64,000 nucleotides of DNA, from the NCBI GenBank assembly GCA_018268595.1, contig JAFDWH010000026.1, positions 186,001-250,000 on the forward strand, in the 5' to 3' direction. The number at the start of each line of letters is the position of its first letter. The stretch's first letter is position 1. This document shows, in pieces, positions 35,141 through 45,611 of the stretch. Made by a program: the position numbers and the translations under genes. The DNA comes from Actinomycetota bacterium. Lineage in GTDB: Bacteria > Actinomycetota > Thermoleophilia > Solirubrobacterales > Solirubrobacteraceae. A model generated the notes under the pieces. It was not told the origin of the DNA and made no database searches. It saw nothing but the letters and a program-made list of their open reading frames with translations.

Positions 35141-36301
35141 TCACGGCAGCGCGGATGACACGAGCCGGTCGCGCAGCACCACGAAGCCGAGCCCGGCCGC
35201 CACGACCGTCAGCACGTTGCGGATGTCCTCGTCGAGCGCGGCCAGCTCGTCGAACACGATCAGCAGCGCCCCGAGCCGCTCGCCGACGACGCCGATCGGC
35301 ACCGCCAGGCAGTGCAGCCCGGCGTGCACGCCGAACGCGCTCGCCGTCGCGGGCGCGAGCCACTCCGGCACGCTCCGCTGCATCAGCGCGGCGAGGTCGT
35401 CGTAGCGCGTGACGGTGACCATGTGCGGCCCCAGCAGCCCGCGGCTCGTCGTGCCGAGCGCGAGCTGGCCGGCGACGTAGAGCGCCACGCCGGCGTCGAC
35501 CGCGCCGAGCCGGCGCACGAGCGTGTCGACGGTCGCGCCCAGCAGCGCTTCGCCGGTGTCTCTCTGGAAGCGCTCGGCGAGCGAGGCGGCCAGCGCCAGC
35601 CAGCGCTGGCGCCGCTGCTCGCGCACCCGCACGCGCGTCAGCTCCTGTTGCAGCTCGCCCAGCTCGCGCCGCGCGCGGCGCTCCTCGTCGCGGTCGATCC
35701 CGACGAGCGCCACGACCGGTCGCTCGCCCGCTTCGCCGGGGATCCGGAACGCGATCGAGCGCTCGACGGTCGTCCCGCCGGCCCACGCCGGATGCGCGCA
35801 CTCGAGCGCCGACGTCTCGCCGGCGAACAGCGTCCGCAGCGTGCGTTCGAGGTCGCTGCCGAGGAACCAGGGGAGCCCGTCGAGCCGCACGTCCGTGAGG
35901 ATCGGCCCGTCGACCGCCTGCAGCGACGCGTTCACGTAGGCGACCTGGAGCGGCTCGGGGCCCGTCACGAGCACCACCGGGATCGGCGCCACGGCGGCGA
36001 TCGCGGCGAGGACCGCGTCGGAGACGTCGGACTGCGGCGCGAGCGCGGCGTCGGCGATCGCGCGCGGCAGCGGCACGCCCTGCTCGGCGGCGCGGCGCAC
36101 CGCGACGACGCGCGCCGCGTCGACCACCGCGTACCGGCGCGGTCCGCGCGCCACGCGGGCCGGGCGCGGGAAGCCGAAGCGTCGCTCCCACGTGCGCAGG
36201 CGCTCGCGCGAGACGCCGGTCAGTTCCGCGAACTCGGTGGCGCTGACGGTCTGCCCGCCCTTGTCCACCTGCTTGTTGTACCGCAGCGGACGCGTGGGCA
36301 C
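35141..36301 (-). CDS. MerR-type HTH regulator with PAS and GAF domains
   Basis: 386 residues. The N-terminal MerR-like helix-turn-helix (about 19-70, SATEFAELTGVSRERLRTWE) is followed by a PAS-like domain (about 105-215), a short coiled coil (215-240) and a GAF domain (about 245-380). It is a one-component sensor, but the ligand is unknown. GTG 36301 is used as the start; an in-frame GTG 13 codons later is possible. It is divergent from the SigF-type gene across 107 bases that contain repeated TGTCCACCT elements, so it may control that sigma factor. Confidence 0.75.
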   Translation of the reverse strand: MPTRPLRYNKQVDKGGQTVSATEFAELTGVSRERLRTWERRFGFPRPARVARGPRRYAVVDAARVVAVRRAAEQGVPLPRAIADAALAPQSDVSDAVLAAIAAVAPIPVVLVTGPEPLQVAYVNASLQAVDGPILTDVRLDGLPWFLGSDLERTLRTLFAGETSALECAHPAWAGGTTVERSIAFRIPGEAGERPVVALVGIDRDEERRARRELGELQQELTRVRVREQRRQRWLALAASLAERFQRDTGEALLGATVDTLVRRLGAVDAGVALYVAGQLALGTTSRGLLGPHMVTVTRYDDLAALMQRSVPEWLAPATASAFGVHAGLHCLAVPIGVVGERLGALLIVFDELAALDEDIRNVLTVVAAGLGFVVLRDRLVSSALP

Positions 36302-36353
36302 CAGTGACCGCGTCTGTCCACCTTGTCATCCGGCGTTGTCCGGAGAGGATGAC
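36262..36353. promoter_or_regulatory. Candidate operator region between MerR-PAS-GAF and sigma genes
   Basis: The 9-mer TGTCCACCT occurs twice, at 36262-36270 and 36315-36323, each followed closely by TTGT. An inverted repeat GTCATCC/GGATGAC lies at 36325-36331 and 36347-36353. The first copy lies inside the first codons of the MerR-type gene. These are plausible binding sites for it. Confidence 0.45.
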
Positions 36354-36408
36354 GCGCAGCCGGATTTTTCCGCCCAAACTCCGGCTTCCGCCCAGAAGGA
36401 GGCACGAC

Positions 36409-37179
36409 ATGTCCGCCACGGTCGTTCGCCTGCCGGTCGATCCCCTGGTCGACGAGCACGAGCTGCTGCGTCGTTGGCACGAGGACGGCGACGTCGAAGC
36501 GCGCCGGCTTTTGATCGAACGCATGATGCCGCTCGTCCGCTCGCTCGCCCGGCGCTACGCCAACCGCGGCGAGCCGCTCGACGACCTCGAGCAGGTCGGC
36601 TGCGTCGGCCTGATCAAGGCCGTCGACCGCTTCGACCTCGACCGCGAGCTGCGCTTCTCGACGTTCGCCGTGCCGACGATCCTCGGCGAGATCAAGCGTC
36701 ACTTCCGCGACCGCGCCTGGTCCGTGCGCGTCTCGCGCGGCCTGCAGGAGCTGAGCGCCAAGGTCACGCGCGAAGTCGACCGGCTGTCGACCAAGCTCGG
36801 CCGCTCGCCGACGATCGAGGATCTCGCGGAGGCGACCGGCACGACGCCCGAGCAGGTGCTCGAAGCGCTGCAGGGCGCGCAGGCGTACAGCACCGTCCCG
36901 CTCGACGAGCCGCTCGGCGAGGACGGCGAGCCGGTCGCGCGGATCGGCGCCGAGGATCCGGAGTTCGCGGCGGCCGAGCAGCGCGTCGAGCTGGGCCGCG
37001 GCCTCAGCACGCTGAGCGAGCGCGAGCGGCGGATCCTGCTGCTGCGCTTCTTCGCCGGCCTCACGCAGCGGGAGATCGCCGAGCGCGTCGGCATCTCGCA
37101 GATGCACGTCTCGCGCCTCCTGCGCCGCTCGCTCGAGCGGATGGCGGACGCGCTGGGACCGGCCGCGCTCGGCGTCTGA
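36409..37179 (+). CDS. SigB/SigF/SigG-family RNA polymerase sigma factor
   Basis: 256 residues. Region 2 (about 40-110) has the group 3 pattern: DDLEQVGCVGLIKAVDRFD and RFSTFAVPTILGEIKRHFRD. Region 3 follows (about 120-170). Region 4 (about 200-245) has LSERERRILLLRFFAGLTQ and an HTH ending in SQMHVSRLLRRSLER. Such factors run general stress responses and are held by anti-sigma/STAS switches; a STAS protein is encoded at 57 kb but no anti-sigma kinase is adjacent. ATG 36409 is fixed by AAGGAGG 7 bases upstream. Confidence 0.92.
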   Translation: MSATVVRLPVDPLVDEHELLRRWHEDGDVEARRLLIERMMPLVRSLARRYANRGEPLDDLEQVGCVGLIKAVDRFDLDRELRFSTFAVPTILGEIKRHFRDRAWSVRVSRGLQELSAKVTREVDRLSTKLGRSPTIEDLAEATGTTPEQVLEALQGAQAYSTVPLDEPLGEDGEPVARIGAEDPEFAAAEQRVELGRGLSTLSERERRILLLRFFAGLTQREIAERVGISQMHVSRLLRRSLERMADALGPAALGV

Positions 37180-37209
37180 GCGCGGCCGCAAGTCCCCGTT
37201 CGCGGGTTG

Positions 37210-37225
37210 CCGCCGCGTGCGGCGG
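37210..37225 (+). terminator. Hairpin after the sigma factor gene
   Basis: CCGCCG and CGGCGG pair around CGTG, 30 bases after the stop. A smaller CCCG-TTCG-CGGG hairpin precedes it. No U tract. Confidence 0.4.
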
Positions 37226-37241
37226 GTAGTAGAAACGACCC

Positions 37242-38111
37242 ATGCCTCGCGCGATCTGGAGCGGCGCGATCAGCTTCGGGCTGGTCAACGTGCCGATCAA
37301 GCTCTACAGCGCCACGTCCCCGAAGACGGTGCGCTTCCACCAGTTGCACGCCAGAGACGGCGTGCGGATACAGCAGAAGCGGGTGTGCCCGGCGGACGGC
37401 GAGGAGGTCTCCTACGACGACGTCGTGAAGGGCTTCGAGATCGCGCCGGATCGCTACGTGGTGATCAGACAGGAGGAGCTCGACGCGCTCGACCCGCGCC
37501 ACACGAAGACGATCGACATCGAGGCGTTCGTCGAGCTGGCGGACATCGACCCCGTGTACTACGACAGCGCGTACCACGTCGCTCCGGCCACCGGCGGCGC
37601 GAAGCCCTACGCGCTGCTGCTGTCCGCGATGGAGCAGGCCGGCAAGGTCGCGATCGGCCGTTTCGTGCTGCGCACGCGCCAGCAACTGTGCGCGCTGCGG
37701 CCCGCGGACGGCGTGCTGGTGCTGTCGACGATGCTGTACGGCGACGAGGTCAACGCGCCGGACCGGCTGGACGAGCTGGAGGGGCTGGACGAGGTCGAGG
37801 CGAACGCGCGCGAGGTCGCGATGGCCGGTCAGCTCATCGAGTCGCTGTCGGTGCCGTTCGACCCGACCGCCTACCGCGACGAATACCGCGAGCGCGTGCT
37901 GGACCTGATCGATCGCAAGGCGGCCGGCGAGGAGGTCGCGGTGCAGCCCGCGGCGGCCGCGCCGGCGGCCGTTCCGGACCTGATGGCCGCGCTGGAGGCG
38001 AGCGTCGCCGCCGTGCGCGGCAACGGCGCCGGCAAGCCCGCGAGAAAGCGCCGCGCGAAGGCGCCAAGCTCGCCCTCGAGAGCCAGAGCAAGAGCGAAGA
38101 CGCGCGGCTGA
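37242..38111 (+). CDS. ku: Ku-family non-homologous end-joining protein
   Basis: 289 residues, typical of bacterial Ku. Forms a ring homodimer on broken DNA ends and recruits LigD. The N-terminus [20 protein letters not shown] and the VCPADGEEV and [13 protein letters not shown] segments are family hallmarks. The C-terminal 40 residues are Ala- and Lys/Arg-rich, as in Ku proteins that bind DNA beyond the core ring. No ligase D gene lies within the window. Start ATG has no clear Shine-Dalgarno sequence. Confidence 0.95.
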   Translation: MPRAIWSGAISFGLVNVPIKLYSATSPKTVRFHQLHARDGVRIQQKRVCPADGEEVSYDDVVKGFEIAPDRYVVIRQEELDALDPRHTKTIDIEAFVELADIDPVYYDSAYHVAPATGGAKPYALLLSAMEQAGKVAIGRFVLRTRQQLCALRPADGVLVLSTMLYGDEVNAPDRLDELEGLDEVEANAREVAMAGQLIESLSVPFDPTAYRDEYRERVLDLIDRKAAGEEVAVQPAAAAPAAVPDLMAALEASVAAVRGNGAGKPARKRRAKAPSSPSRARARAKTRG

Positions 38112-38220
38112 CGCACTCCGCGCTGTCGGACCGTTCGCTGGCGCAATGCGCGAGGGGTCTCCACTGGTACCCTGTGCGCTCCTCTCAGTGTTCGCGCCGC
38201 CCATCGGGAACACCAGATCC

Positions 38221-41200
38221 ATGTACGAGATGAAGCCCCCACAGGCCGCTGGCCTCTACCACCCCGAAAACGAGCACGATGCCTGCGGTGTCGCGTTCGT
38301 CGCCAAGCTGACCGCGGGGGCCGACCACGGCGTGGTCCAACGCGCCTTGTACGCGCTGGAGAACCTCGAGCATCGCGGCGCGGCCGGCGCGGACCCGACG
38401 ACCGGCGACGGCGCGGGCATACTCGTGCAGCTCCCCGACGCGTTCCTGCGCGAGGCGATGGGCGTCGAGCTGCCGCCGCTCGGCCGCTACGGGATCGGCG
38501 TCTGCTTCCTGCCGCACGAGCAGGCGCGCCACGACGAGCTGGTCGAGCTGATCGAGGGCGTCGTCGTCCGCGAGGGCCAGCGCGTGCTGGGCTGGCGCGA
38601 CGTGCCGGTCGACGGCGCGCACGTCGGCGTCGTGGCCGGCAGATCGGCGCCCCGCATCCGCCACGTGGCGATCGGCGCGAGCGACGAGCTGGCCGACGAC
38701 GACGCGTTCGAGCGCAAGCTCTACGTGATCCGCCGCCTGATCGAGAAGGCGGCCGGGCCGGACCTCGCGCTGCCGAGCTTCTCCGCGCGCACGATCGTCT
38801 ACAAGGGCATGTTGACCGCGCCGCAGATGTCGGGCTACTACCCCGACCTCGCGGACGAGCGCTTCGCCACGCGCCTGGCGCTCGTCCACTCGCGCTTCTC
38901 GACGAACACCTTCCCGAGCTGGGAGCTGGCGCACCCGTACCGCATGATCGCCCACAACGGCGAGATCAACACGCTGCGCGGCAACGTCAACTGGATGCGC
39001 GCGCGCGAGTCGCAGCTCGCCTCCGAGCTGTTCGGCGACGACCTGCAGAAGCTGATGCCGGTCGTGCGCCAGGGCGGCTCGGACTCGGCGACGTTCGACA
39101 ACGTGCTGGAGCTGCTCGTGCTGGCCGGCCGCCCGATCACGCATGCGGTGATGCTGATGGTCCCCGAGGCCTACCGCGACCGCACCGACCTGCCGCCGGC
39201 CGTGCGCGGCTTCTACGACTACCACTCGTGCGTGATGGAGCCGTGGGACGGCCCGGCCGTCGTCGCCTTCACCGACGGCCGCCAGGTCGGCGCGACGCTC
39301 GACCGCAACGGCCTGCGCCCCGGCCGCTGGGTGCAGACGGCCGACGGCTACGTCGTGCTGGCGTCCGAGACCGGCGTCGTGCAGGCGTCCCCGAGCGAGA
39401 TCGTGCGCAAGGGTCGCCTGCAGCCGGGGAAGGTCTTCCTCGTCGACCTCGAGCAGGGCCGCATCGTCGAGGACGAGGAGGTCAAGGCGCACGTCGCCGG
39501 GCAGCGCCCGTACGGCGAGTGGTACGCCGAGCACGTCGTCCACCTCGACGACCTGCCGGAGCGCGCGCCGCGCGCGCCGCGTGTCGAGCCGCTGCGCTCC
39601 AAGCAGCTTGCGTTCGGCTACTCGCAGGAGGACCTGCGGCTGGTGATCGCCCCGATGGCGGCGAACGGCGAGGAGCCGACCGCCTCGATGGGCAACGACG
39701 CGGCGCTCGCCGTGCTGTCGGACCGCCAGCCGCCGCTGTTCGCGTACTTCAAGCAGCTGTTCGCGCAGGTCACGAACCCGCCGATCGACCCGATCCGCGA
39801 GTCGGTCGTGATGAGCCTCGCGACCTCGGTCGGCGCCGAGGTGAACCTGCTGACCGAGTCGGCCGAGCACGCCCATCAGCTCTTCATGCGCCAGCCGATC
39901 CTGCGCAACCACGAGCTGGAGAAGCTGCGCCAGGTCTCGCACGACGTCTTCCACGCGGCGACGATCGACCTCACGTGGCCGATCGAGTTGGGCGCGGAGG
40001 GGATGGAGTGGCGCGTCGAGGCGATCTGCGCCGAGGCGTCCGCGTGGATCGACCGCGGCGCCAACATCCTGATCCTGTCGGACCGCAACCTTGGTCCCGA
40101 GCGCGTCGCGATCCCGTCGCTGCTCGCCGTCGCCGCGGTCCACCACCACCTCGTGCGCGCCGGCACGCGCCTGCGCTGCGGGCTCGTGATCGAGACCGGC
40201 GAGCCGCGCGAGATCCACCACATGGCGACGCTCATCGGGTATGGAGCGGCCGCGATCAACCCGTACCTGATGTTCGAGTCGCTCGACGAGCTGGCCGACC
40301 GCGGCCTGCTGCCCGTCGACCTCGACAGGGAGACGGCGGAGCAGCGGATCGTCAGAGCGATCGGCAAGGGCCTCTTGAAGACGTTCTCGAAGATGGGGAT
40401 CTCGACGATCCAGTCCTACTGCGGCGCGCAGATCTTCGAGGCGGTTGGGCTCGCGCCCGAGCTGGTCGAGCAGCACTTCACCGGCACGCAGTCGCGCATC
40501 GGCGGCGTCGGCATGGACGTGCTGGCGAAGGAGGCGCTCGAGCGCCACTTCCGCGCCTACCCGCGCACGGGCCGCGAAGTGCTGCCGGTCGGCGGCGTGC
40601 TGCAGTGGCGCCGCGACGGCGAGCTGCACATCTGGAACCCCGACACGGTCGCGCTGCTGCAGCAGTCGGTGCGCACGCAGGACGGCGAGGGCCTGCAGAC
40701 CTACCGCGAGTTCTCGAAGGCGGTCAACGACGAGGCGGCGCGCAAGGCGTCGCTGCGCGGCCTGATGAAGCTCAAGACGCTGGAGCAGCCGATCCCGCTG
40801 GAGGAGGTCGAGCCGGCGGAGGAGATCGTCAAGCGCTTCTCGACCGGCGCGATGAGTCTCGGCGCGATCTCGCGCGAGTCGCACGAGGCGCTCGCGGTCG
40901 CGATGAACCGGCTCGGCGCGAAGTCGAACACGGGCGAGGGCGGGGAGGACCCGGCGCGCTTCGGCGACGAGCGGCGCTCCTCGATCAAGCAGGTCGCGTC
41001 GGGCCGCTTCGGCGTGACGCCGCACTACCTCGTCAACGCCGATCGCCTGCAGATCAAGATGGCGCAGGGCGCGAAGCCCGGCGAGGGCGGCCAGCTCCCC
41101 GGCCACAAGGTCGACGACTACATCGCCTGGCTGCGCAACTCGACGCCGGGCGTGGGCCTGATCTCGCCGCCGCCGCACCACGACATCTACTCGATCGAGG

Positions 41201-42726
41201 ACCTCAAGCAGCTCATCTACGACCTGCGCTGCAGCAACCCGCGCGCGGAGGTGTCGGTCAAGCTGGTCGCCGAGGTCGGCGTCGGCACGGTCGCCGCCGG
41301 CGTCGCGAAGGCGAACGCCGATCACGTCGTGATCTCCGGCCACGACGGCGGCACGGGCGCCTCGCCGCAATCATCGATCCAGGCGGCCGGCATCCCGTGG
41401 GAGATCGGCCTCGCCGAGACGCAGCAGACGCTGCTCCTCAACGACCTGCGCTCGCGCATCACGGTCGAGGCGGACGGCCAGATGAAGACGGGCCGCGACG
41501 TCGTGATCGCCGCGCTGCTGGGCGCCGACGAGGTCGGCTTCTCGACCGCCCCGCTGATCGCGATGGGCTGCATCATGATGCGCGTCTGCCACCTCAACAC
41601 GTGCCCGGTCGGCATCGCGACGCAGAACCCGGAGCTGCGCAAGCGCTTCGAGGGGACGCCCGAGCACGTCGTCAAGTACCTCTTCTTCGTCGCCGAGGAG
41701 GCGCGCGAGCTGATGGCCCAGCTCGGCGTGCGCACGTTCGACGAGCTGATCGGCCGCACCGACCTGCTGGAGATGGACACGGCGATCGAGCACTGGAAGG
41801 CGCGCGGCGTCGACCTCACGAGCGTCTTCGCGATGCCGGAGGTCGCCGACGGCGAGCCGCGCCACCGCACGCGGCCGCCCGACCCGGTGCTGGACGACGC
41901 GCTCGACTGGGAGCTGATCCGCCAGGCCGGCGAGGCGCTCGAGCGGCGCAAGCCGACGCGCATCGCGACCGGCGTGCGCAACGTCAACCGCACCGTCGGC
42001 GGTCTGCTGTCGAGCGAGATCGCCCGCCGCTACGGGCCCGAGGGGCTGCCGGAGGGCACGATCGAGGTGTCGTTGACCGGCTCGGCCGGCCAGAGCTTCG
42101 GCGCCTGGCTGATGCCCGGCGTGACGTTCACGCTCGCGGGCGAGACGAACGACTACGCCGGCAAGGGTCTCGCGGGCGGCGTCCTGACGGTGCACCCGCC
42201 CGCCGACGCCGGCTTCGCCGCCGAGGAGAACGTGATCGTCGGCAACACCGTGCTGTACGGCGCGACGGCCGGCCGCGCCTTCTTCCGCGGGCTCGCCGGC
42301 GAGCGCTTCGCCGTGCGCAACTCCGGCGCGCACGCCGTCGTCGAGGGCGTCGGCGACCACGGCTGCGAGTACATGACCGGCGGGCGCGTCGTCGTGCTGG
42401 GCTCGACCGGCCGCAACTTCGCCGCCGGAATGAGCGGCGGGATCGCGTACGTCTACGACGAGCACGGCGCCTTCGCGGGCTCCTGCAACACGGAGCTCGT
42501 GGAGCTGGAGAGCCTCGAGGAGCACGACGAGGCGGAGTGCAAGGACCTGATCGCCGAGCACGCCGAGCGCACCGGCTCGCCGGTCGCGCAGCGGATGCTC
42601 GACGACTGGGACGCGTGCGTGCGCCGCTTCGTCAAGGTGATGCCGCGCGACTACAAGCGCGCGCTCGCCGAGCGTGCCGCCACTGCAGCAGCCCAGCAGA
42701 CCGCACCCGAGCCGACAGGCGCGTAA
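38221..42726 (+). CDS. gltB: Glutamate synthase (ferredoxin/NADPH) large subunit
   Basis: About 1501 residues. Makes two glutamates from glutamine and 2-oxoglutarate. A short propeptide (21 residues) precedes the catalytic Cys22 (DACGVAF) of the class II glutaminase domain (about 22-430). A central domain, the FMN synthase domain (about 780-1190) with the 3Fe-4S cysteines C1117, C1123 and C1128 (C-x5-C-x4-C), and a C-terminal GXGXG beta-helix follow. ATG 38221 is preferred to an upstream in-frame start because the propeptide then has normal length. The TACCCT at 38168-38173 may be its -10. gltD follows after 3 bases. Confidence 0.96.
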   Translation: MYEMKPPQAAGLYHPENEHDACGVAFVAKLTAGADHGVVQRALYALENLEHRGAAGADPTTGDGAGILVQLPDAFLREAMGVELPPLGRYGIGVCFLPHEQARHDELVELIEGVVVREGQRVLGWRDVPVDGAHVGVVAGRSAPRIRHVAIGASDELADDDAFERKLYVIRRLIEKAAGPDLALPSFSARTIVYKGMLTAPQMSGYYPDLADERFATRLALVHSRFSTNTFPSWELAHPYRMIAHNGEINTLRGNVNWMRARESQLASELFGDDLQKLMPVVRQGGSDSATFDNVLELLVLAGRPITHAVMLMVPEAYRDRTDLPPAVRGFYDYHSCVMEPWDGPAVVAFTDGRQVGATLDRNGLRPGRWVQTADGYVVLASETGVVQASPSEIVRKGRLQPGKVFLVDLEQGRIVEDEEVKAHVAGQRPYGEWYAEHVVHLDDLPERAPRAPRVEPLRSKQLAFGYSQEDLRLVIAPMAANGEEPTASMGNDAALAVLSDRQPPLFAYFKQLFAQVTNPPIDPIRESVVMSLATSVGAEVNLLTESAEHAHQLFMRQPILRNHELEKLRQVSHDVFHAATIDLTWPIELGAEGMEWRVEAICAEASAWIDRGANILILSDRNLGPERVAIPSLLAVAAVHHHLVRAGTRLRCGLVIETGEPREIHHMATLIGYGAAAINPYLMFESLDELADRGLLPVDLDRETAEQRIVRAIGKGLLKTFSKMGISTIQSYCGAQIFEAVGLAPELVEQHFTGTQSRIGGVGMDVLAKEALERHFRAYPRTGREVLPVGGVLQWRRDGELHIWNPDTVALLQQSVRTQDGEGLQTYREFSKAVNDEAARKASLRGLMKLKTLEQPIPLEEVEPAEEIVKRFSTGAMSLGAISRESHEALAVAMNRLGAKSNTGEGGEDPARFGDERRSSIKQVASGRFGVTPHYLVNADRLQIKMAQGAKPGEGGQLPGHKVDDYIAWLRNSTPGVGLISPPPHHDIYSIEDLKQLIYDLRCSNPRAEVSVKLVAEVGVGTVAAGVAKANADHVVISGHDGGTGASPQSSIQAAGIPWEIGLAETQQTLLLNDLRSRITVEADGQMKTGRDVVIAALLGADEVGFSTAPLIAMGCIMMRVCHLNTCPVGIATQNPELRKRFEGTPEHVVKYLFFVAEEARELMAQLGVRTFDELIGRTDLLEMDTAIEHWKARGVDLTSVFAMPEVADGEPRHRTRPPDPVLDDALDWELIRQAGEALERRKPTRIATGVRNVNRTVGGLLSSEIARRYGPEGLPEGTIEVSLTGSAGQSFGAWLMPGVTFTLAGETNDYAGKGLAGGVLTVHPPADAGFAAEENVIVGNTVLYGATAGRAFFRGLAGERFAVRNSGAHAVVEGVGDHGCEYMTGGRVVVLGSTGRNFAAGMSGGIAYVYDEHGAFAGSCNTELVELESLEEHDEAECKDLIAEHAERTGSPVAQRMLDDWDACVRRFVKVMPRDYKRALAERAATAAAQQTAPEPTGA

Positions 42727-42729
42727 GCC

Positions 42730-44313
42730 ATGGGACAACTGGGCGGCTTCCTCAAGATCCACCGGGTCGGCTTCGACAAGCGCGATCCCAGCGCGCGCGT
42801 CAACGACTACGCGCAGTACTTCGACCTCCAGCCGGAGGAGGAGCTGCGCAGACAGGGCGCCCGCTGCATGGACTGCGGCGTGCCGTTCTGCCACGAGGGC
42901 TGCCCGCTCGGCAACCTGATCCCGGACTGGAACGACCTCGTCTACCGCGACAAGTGGCAGGACGCGATCGTCCAGCTGCACGCGACGAACAACTTCCCCG
43001 AGTTCACCGGCCGCATCTGCCCGGCGCCGTGCGAGTCGGCGTGCGTGCTGGCGATCAACGACGACGCGGTCACGATCGAGCAGATCGAGCTGGCGATCGC
43101 CGAGCGCGCGTTCGGCGAGGGCTGGGTCGTGCCCGAGCCGCCCGACCGCCGCACCGGCAAGACCGTCGGCGTCGTCGGCTCCGGCCCGGCGGGCCTGGCG
43201 GTCGCGGCCGAGCTGAACAAGAGCGGCCACACCGTCACCGTCTACGAGCGCGACGAGGGCCCCGGCGGCCTGATGCGCTTCGGCGTGCCGGACGCGAAGC
43301 TGCCGAAGTCGATGATCGACCGCCGCGTCGCGCTGCTGGAGGCCGAGGGCGTGCGCTTCGAGTACGGCGTCGACGTCGGCAGCGACGTGACGACCGCCGA
43401 GCTGCGCGAGCGCCACGACGCGCTCGTCGTCGCGATCGGCTCGCGCGTGCACCGCGACGTCGAGGTCGAGGGGCGCGAGCTGGACGGAATCCACTTCGCG
43501 ATGGACTACCTCTACCAACGCAACCGCTTCGTGGCGGCGCAGGAGGGGCGTCCGACCCGGGCGCCGGAGCCGGGCACGGAGATCGTCGCGGCCGGCAAGC
43601 GCGTCGTCGTGATCGGCGGCGGCGACACCGGCATGGACTGCATCTCGAACGCGAACCGCGAGGGCGCGATCGAGGCGACGATCCTCGACGTCTACCAGCA
43701 GCTCGACAGCAGCGGTCGCGACCCGCGCACGCCGTGGCCGCTGCCGCCGAAGCGCACGCTCACGACGTACGCGCTGGAGGAGGGCGGCGAGCGCTGGTGG
43801 GGCACCGAGGTGACGGGCTTCGCCGGCGCGGACGGGCGCGTCACGCACGTGCACGCGCGCCGCGTCACCGGCACCTCCTCGCGCGACCTGCAGCCGATCC
43901 CCGGTAGCGAGTTCACGGTCGAGGCGGACCTCGTGCTGATCGCGATCGGCTTCACCGGCCCCGAGCATCAGGGCCCGGTCGACCAGCTCGAGCTGGAGCT
44001 CGACCCGCGCGGCAACGTGCGCACGCGCCAGACCTACCGCACGACGGTGCCGGGCGTGTACGCCTGCGGCGACGCGCGCGTCGGCCAGTCGCTCGTCGTC
44101 ACCGCGATCGCCGAGGGGCGCAAGTGCGCCCGCATCGTCAACAAGGACCTCGGCGGCAGCCCGATGGACGCCGACCGCGAGCAGCTCGCGATCGGCGCCT
44201 GGAGCGGCGTCGAGGACCACACGCTGCGCCACGAAGCGGAGGCGGCCGGCAGCGTGCGCCTCGGCGACGAGTTCTTCAGCGGCCCCGGCGGACCCATCAC
44301 CGAGGGCTCCTGA
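42730..44313 (+). CDS. gltD: Glutamate synthase small subunit
   Basis: 527 residues, somewhat longer than the usual 470-490. Transfers electrons from NADPH to GltB. N-terminal 4Fe-4S cysteines are C46, C49, C54, C58 and C97, C101, C105. FAD-binding GVVGSGPAGLAV (147-158), NADPH-binding VVVIGGGDTGMDC near 294-306 and the terminal GVYACGDARVGQSLVV are intact. The extra length is a C-terminal tail after residue about 475 (from DADREQLAIG on). Co-transcribed with gltB. Confidence 0.95.
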   Translation: MGQLGGFLKIHRVGFDKRDPSARVNDYAQYFDLQPEEELRRQGARCMDCGVPFCHEGCPLGNLIPDWNDLVYRDKWQDAIVQLHATNNFPEFTGRICPAPCESACVLAINDDAVTIEQIELAIAERAFGEGWVVPEPPDRRTGKTVGVVGSGPAGLAVAAELNKSGHTVTVYERDEGPGGLMRFGVPDAKLPKSMIDRRVALLEAEGVRFEYGVDVGSDVTTAELRERHDALVVAIGSRVHRDVEVEGRELDGIHFAMDYLYQRNRFVAAQEGRPTRAPEPGTEIVAAGKRVVVIGGGDTGMDCISNANREGAIEATILDVYQQLDSSGRDPRTPWPLPPKRTLTTYALEEGGERWWGTEVTGFAGADGRVTHVHARRVTGTSSRDLQPIPGSEFTVEADLVLIAIGFTGPEHQGPVDQLELELDPRGNVRTRQTYRTTVPGVYACGDARVGQSLVVTAIAEGRKCARIVNKDLGGSPMDADREQLAIGAWSGVEDHTLRHEAEAAGSVRLGDEFFSGPGGPITEGS

Positions 44314-44323
44314 GCGGCCGCAT

Positions 44324-44342
44324 CCTAGGGTCTCACCCTGGG
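44324..44342 (+). terminator. Weak hairpin after gltD
   Basis: CCTAGGGT and ACCCTGGG pair (one G-T wobble) around CTC, 10 bases past the gltD stop. No U tract, so termination is uncertain. Confidence 0.4.
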
Positions 44343-44426
44343 AATTCGCCGCATCGTGCACGAACTCCCGCAAGGAATCTTGTGCGCTCTTGTGCCCGCG
44401 GCGCCGCGATCCTCGGATTTGCGAGG

Positions 44427-44527
44427 TATCCTCAAGCGTGCAGGGCGCTCGCGTCCTGCTCCGCCGGAATCGTCTCCCCCACGATTCCCGGCTGCGGAGG
44501 GCCCGGATGGATTCGGGCCCTTCCGCG
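44427..44527 (+). ncRNA. Candidate structured RNA with C-rich loop and terminator-like hairpin
   Basis: The 270-base gap after gltD contains a -10-like TATCCT (44427-44432) followed by three consecutive hairpins. They are GCAGG/CCTGC (44440-44458), GAATCGT/ACGATTC (44467-44487) with loop CTCCCCC and flanking extension, and GGGCCCG/CGGGCCC (44499-44520) followed by TT. The C-rich loop recalls the actinobacterial 6C RNA class, but only one such loop is seen, so the class is not claimed. It could also be the leader of the next gene. Confidence 0.35.
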
Positions 44528-44584
44528 CGTTAAGGCCCCGATCGCGCCCGCTGCCGCGCGGCGCGTGTGCGAACGTGTGGCGCG

Positions 44585-45595
44585 ATGACCCCGCCGCTCG
44601 CATCGCTCGGCTCCGACGTCAGCCAGTTCCTCGACTCGGTCGGCACCTTCCTCTCGAACCTCGCGGGCCTCAGCTGGGGGCCGCTGCTGCTCGCGCTGCT
44701 GTGCTACGCGGCCTACCTGACGCTGCGCTCGCGCGCGCTCCGCAACGCGGTCCAGGCGGCCTATCCGACGGAGCACGTGCGCTGGCGCGACGTGTGGGGC
44801 GCCTACGTCGCCGGCGTCGGCGTCAACCAGGTCTTCCCGCTCGGCGGCGGCACGCTCGTGCAGTACTTCCTCACGCGCATCTCGATCCCCGCGTCGAGCT
44901 ACCCGGCGATCATCGCCGCGCTCTGGACCGGGCTCGTGTTCGACTACGGCGTCAACGCGCTCGTGCTCGTGTTCGCCTTCACGCAGGGCGTCTTCCCGAA
45001 GCCGCCGGACTTCTCGAAGCTGCCCGCGTTCGACCTCGCGTTCTTCGCCTCGCATCCGCGCTTCACGCTGTTCTTCCTGACGGCGCTCGCGATCGCGGTG
45101 TTGGTGGGCTTCGCGCTGCTGTCGACGCGCGTGAAGGCGTTCTGGGCGCGCGTGCGGCAGGGCTTCACGATCCTCACCGACCGCCGCCGCTACCTGCGCG
45201 AGATGGCGAGCTGGCAGGCGGCCGCGTGGGTCGCGCGCTTCGCCGCCTACTGGTTCCTGCTCGACGCCTTCCACATCGGCGGCTCGGTGCGCAACGTGCT
45301 GCTCGTGCTGGGCGTGCAGGTCGTCGCGATGCTCGTGCCGTTCACGCCCGGCGGCGCGGGCGTGCAGCAGGCGCTGCTGCTGACGGTGTTCGCGGGCTCC
45401 GCGACGGCGGCGCAGGTGGCGGCCTTCAGCGTCGGCCAGCAGATCGCGCTGGCGGCCGGCGCGGTCGCGATGGGCTTCGGCGCGCTCGTGCTGATCTTCC
45501 GCTTCAAGAGCTTCAAGGAGGTCGTGCGGCGCGGGCGCGAGCATCGGCGCGCAGAGGAGGCCGCTGATAAGGTGACGCCTGCGTCATCTTTCTAG
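44585..45595 (+). CDS. LPG-synthase-type transmembrane protein (UPF0104 / YbhN)
   Basis: 336 residues with about eight membrane segments. It matches the LPG_synthase_TM family, seen as the flippase half of MprF and in stand-alone proteins near lipid or glycan genes. Family marks include VNQVFPLGGGTLVQYFL near 81-97, the central FTLFFLTALAIAVLVGFALL and the late PFTPGGAGVQQALLL segment near 257-271. ATG 44585 is chosen over the GTG six codons upstream; neither has a clear ribosome site. Substrate unknown. Confidence 0.8.
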   Translation: MTPPLASLGSDVSQFLDSVGTFLSNLAGLSWGPLLLALLCYAAYLTLRSRALRNAVQAAYPTEHVRWRDVWGAYVAGVGVNQVFPLGGGTLVQYFLTRISIPASSYPAIIAALWTGLVFDYGVNALVLVFAFTQGVFPKPPDFSKLPAFDLAFFASHPRFTLFFLTALAIAVLVGFALLSTRVKAFWARVRQGFTILTDRRRYLREMASWQAAAWVARFAAYWFLLDAFHIGGSVRNVLLVLGVQVVAMLVPFTPGGAGVQQALLLTVFAGSATAAQVAAFSVGQQIALAAGAVAMGFGALVLIFRFKSFKEVVRRGREHRRAEEAADKVTPASSF

Positions 45596-45611
45596 CGAGG
45601 AGGCCCCGCCC

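Noticed and set aside
36360-36371. CGGATTTTTCCG mini-hairpin in the sigma gene leader
   Set aside because: Only a 4-bp stem; too weak to call a regulator.
38185-44373. Very long open frames antisense to gltB and gltD
   Set aside because: They mirror the codon phase of GC-rich real genes, encode Arg/Ala/Asp-rich low-complexity protein and show no domain.
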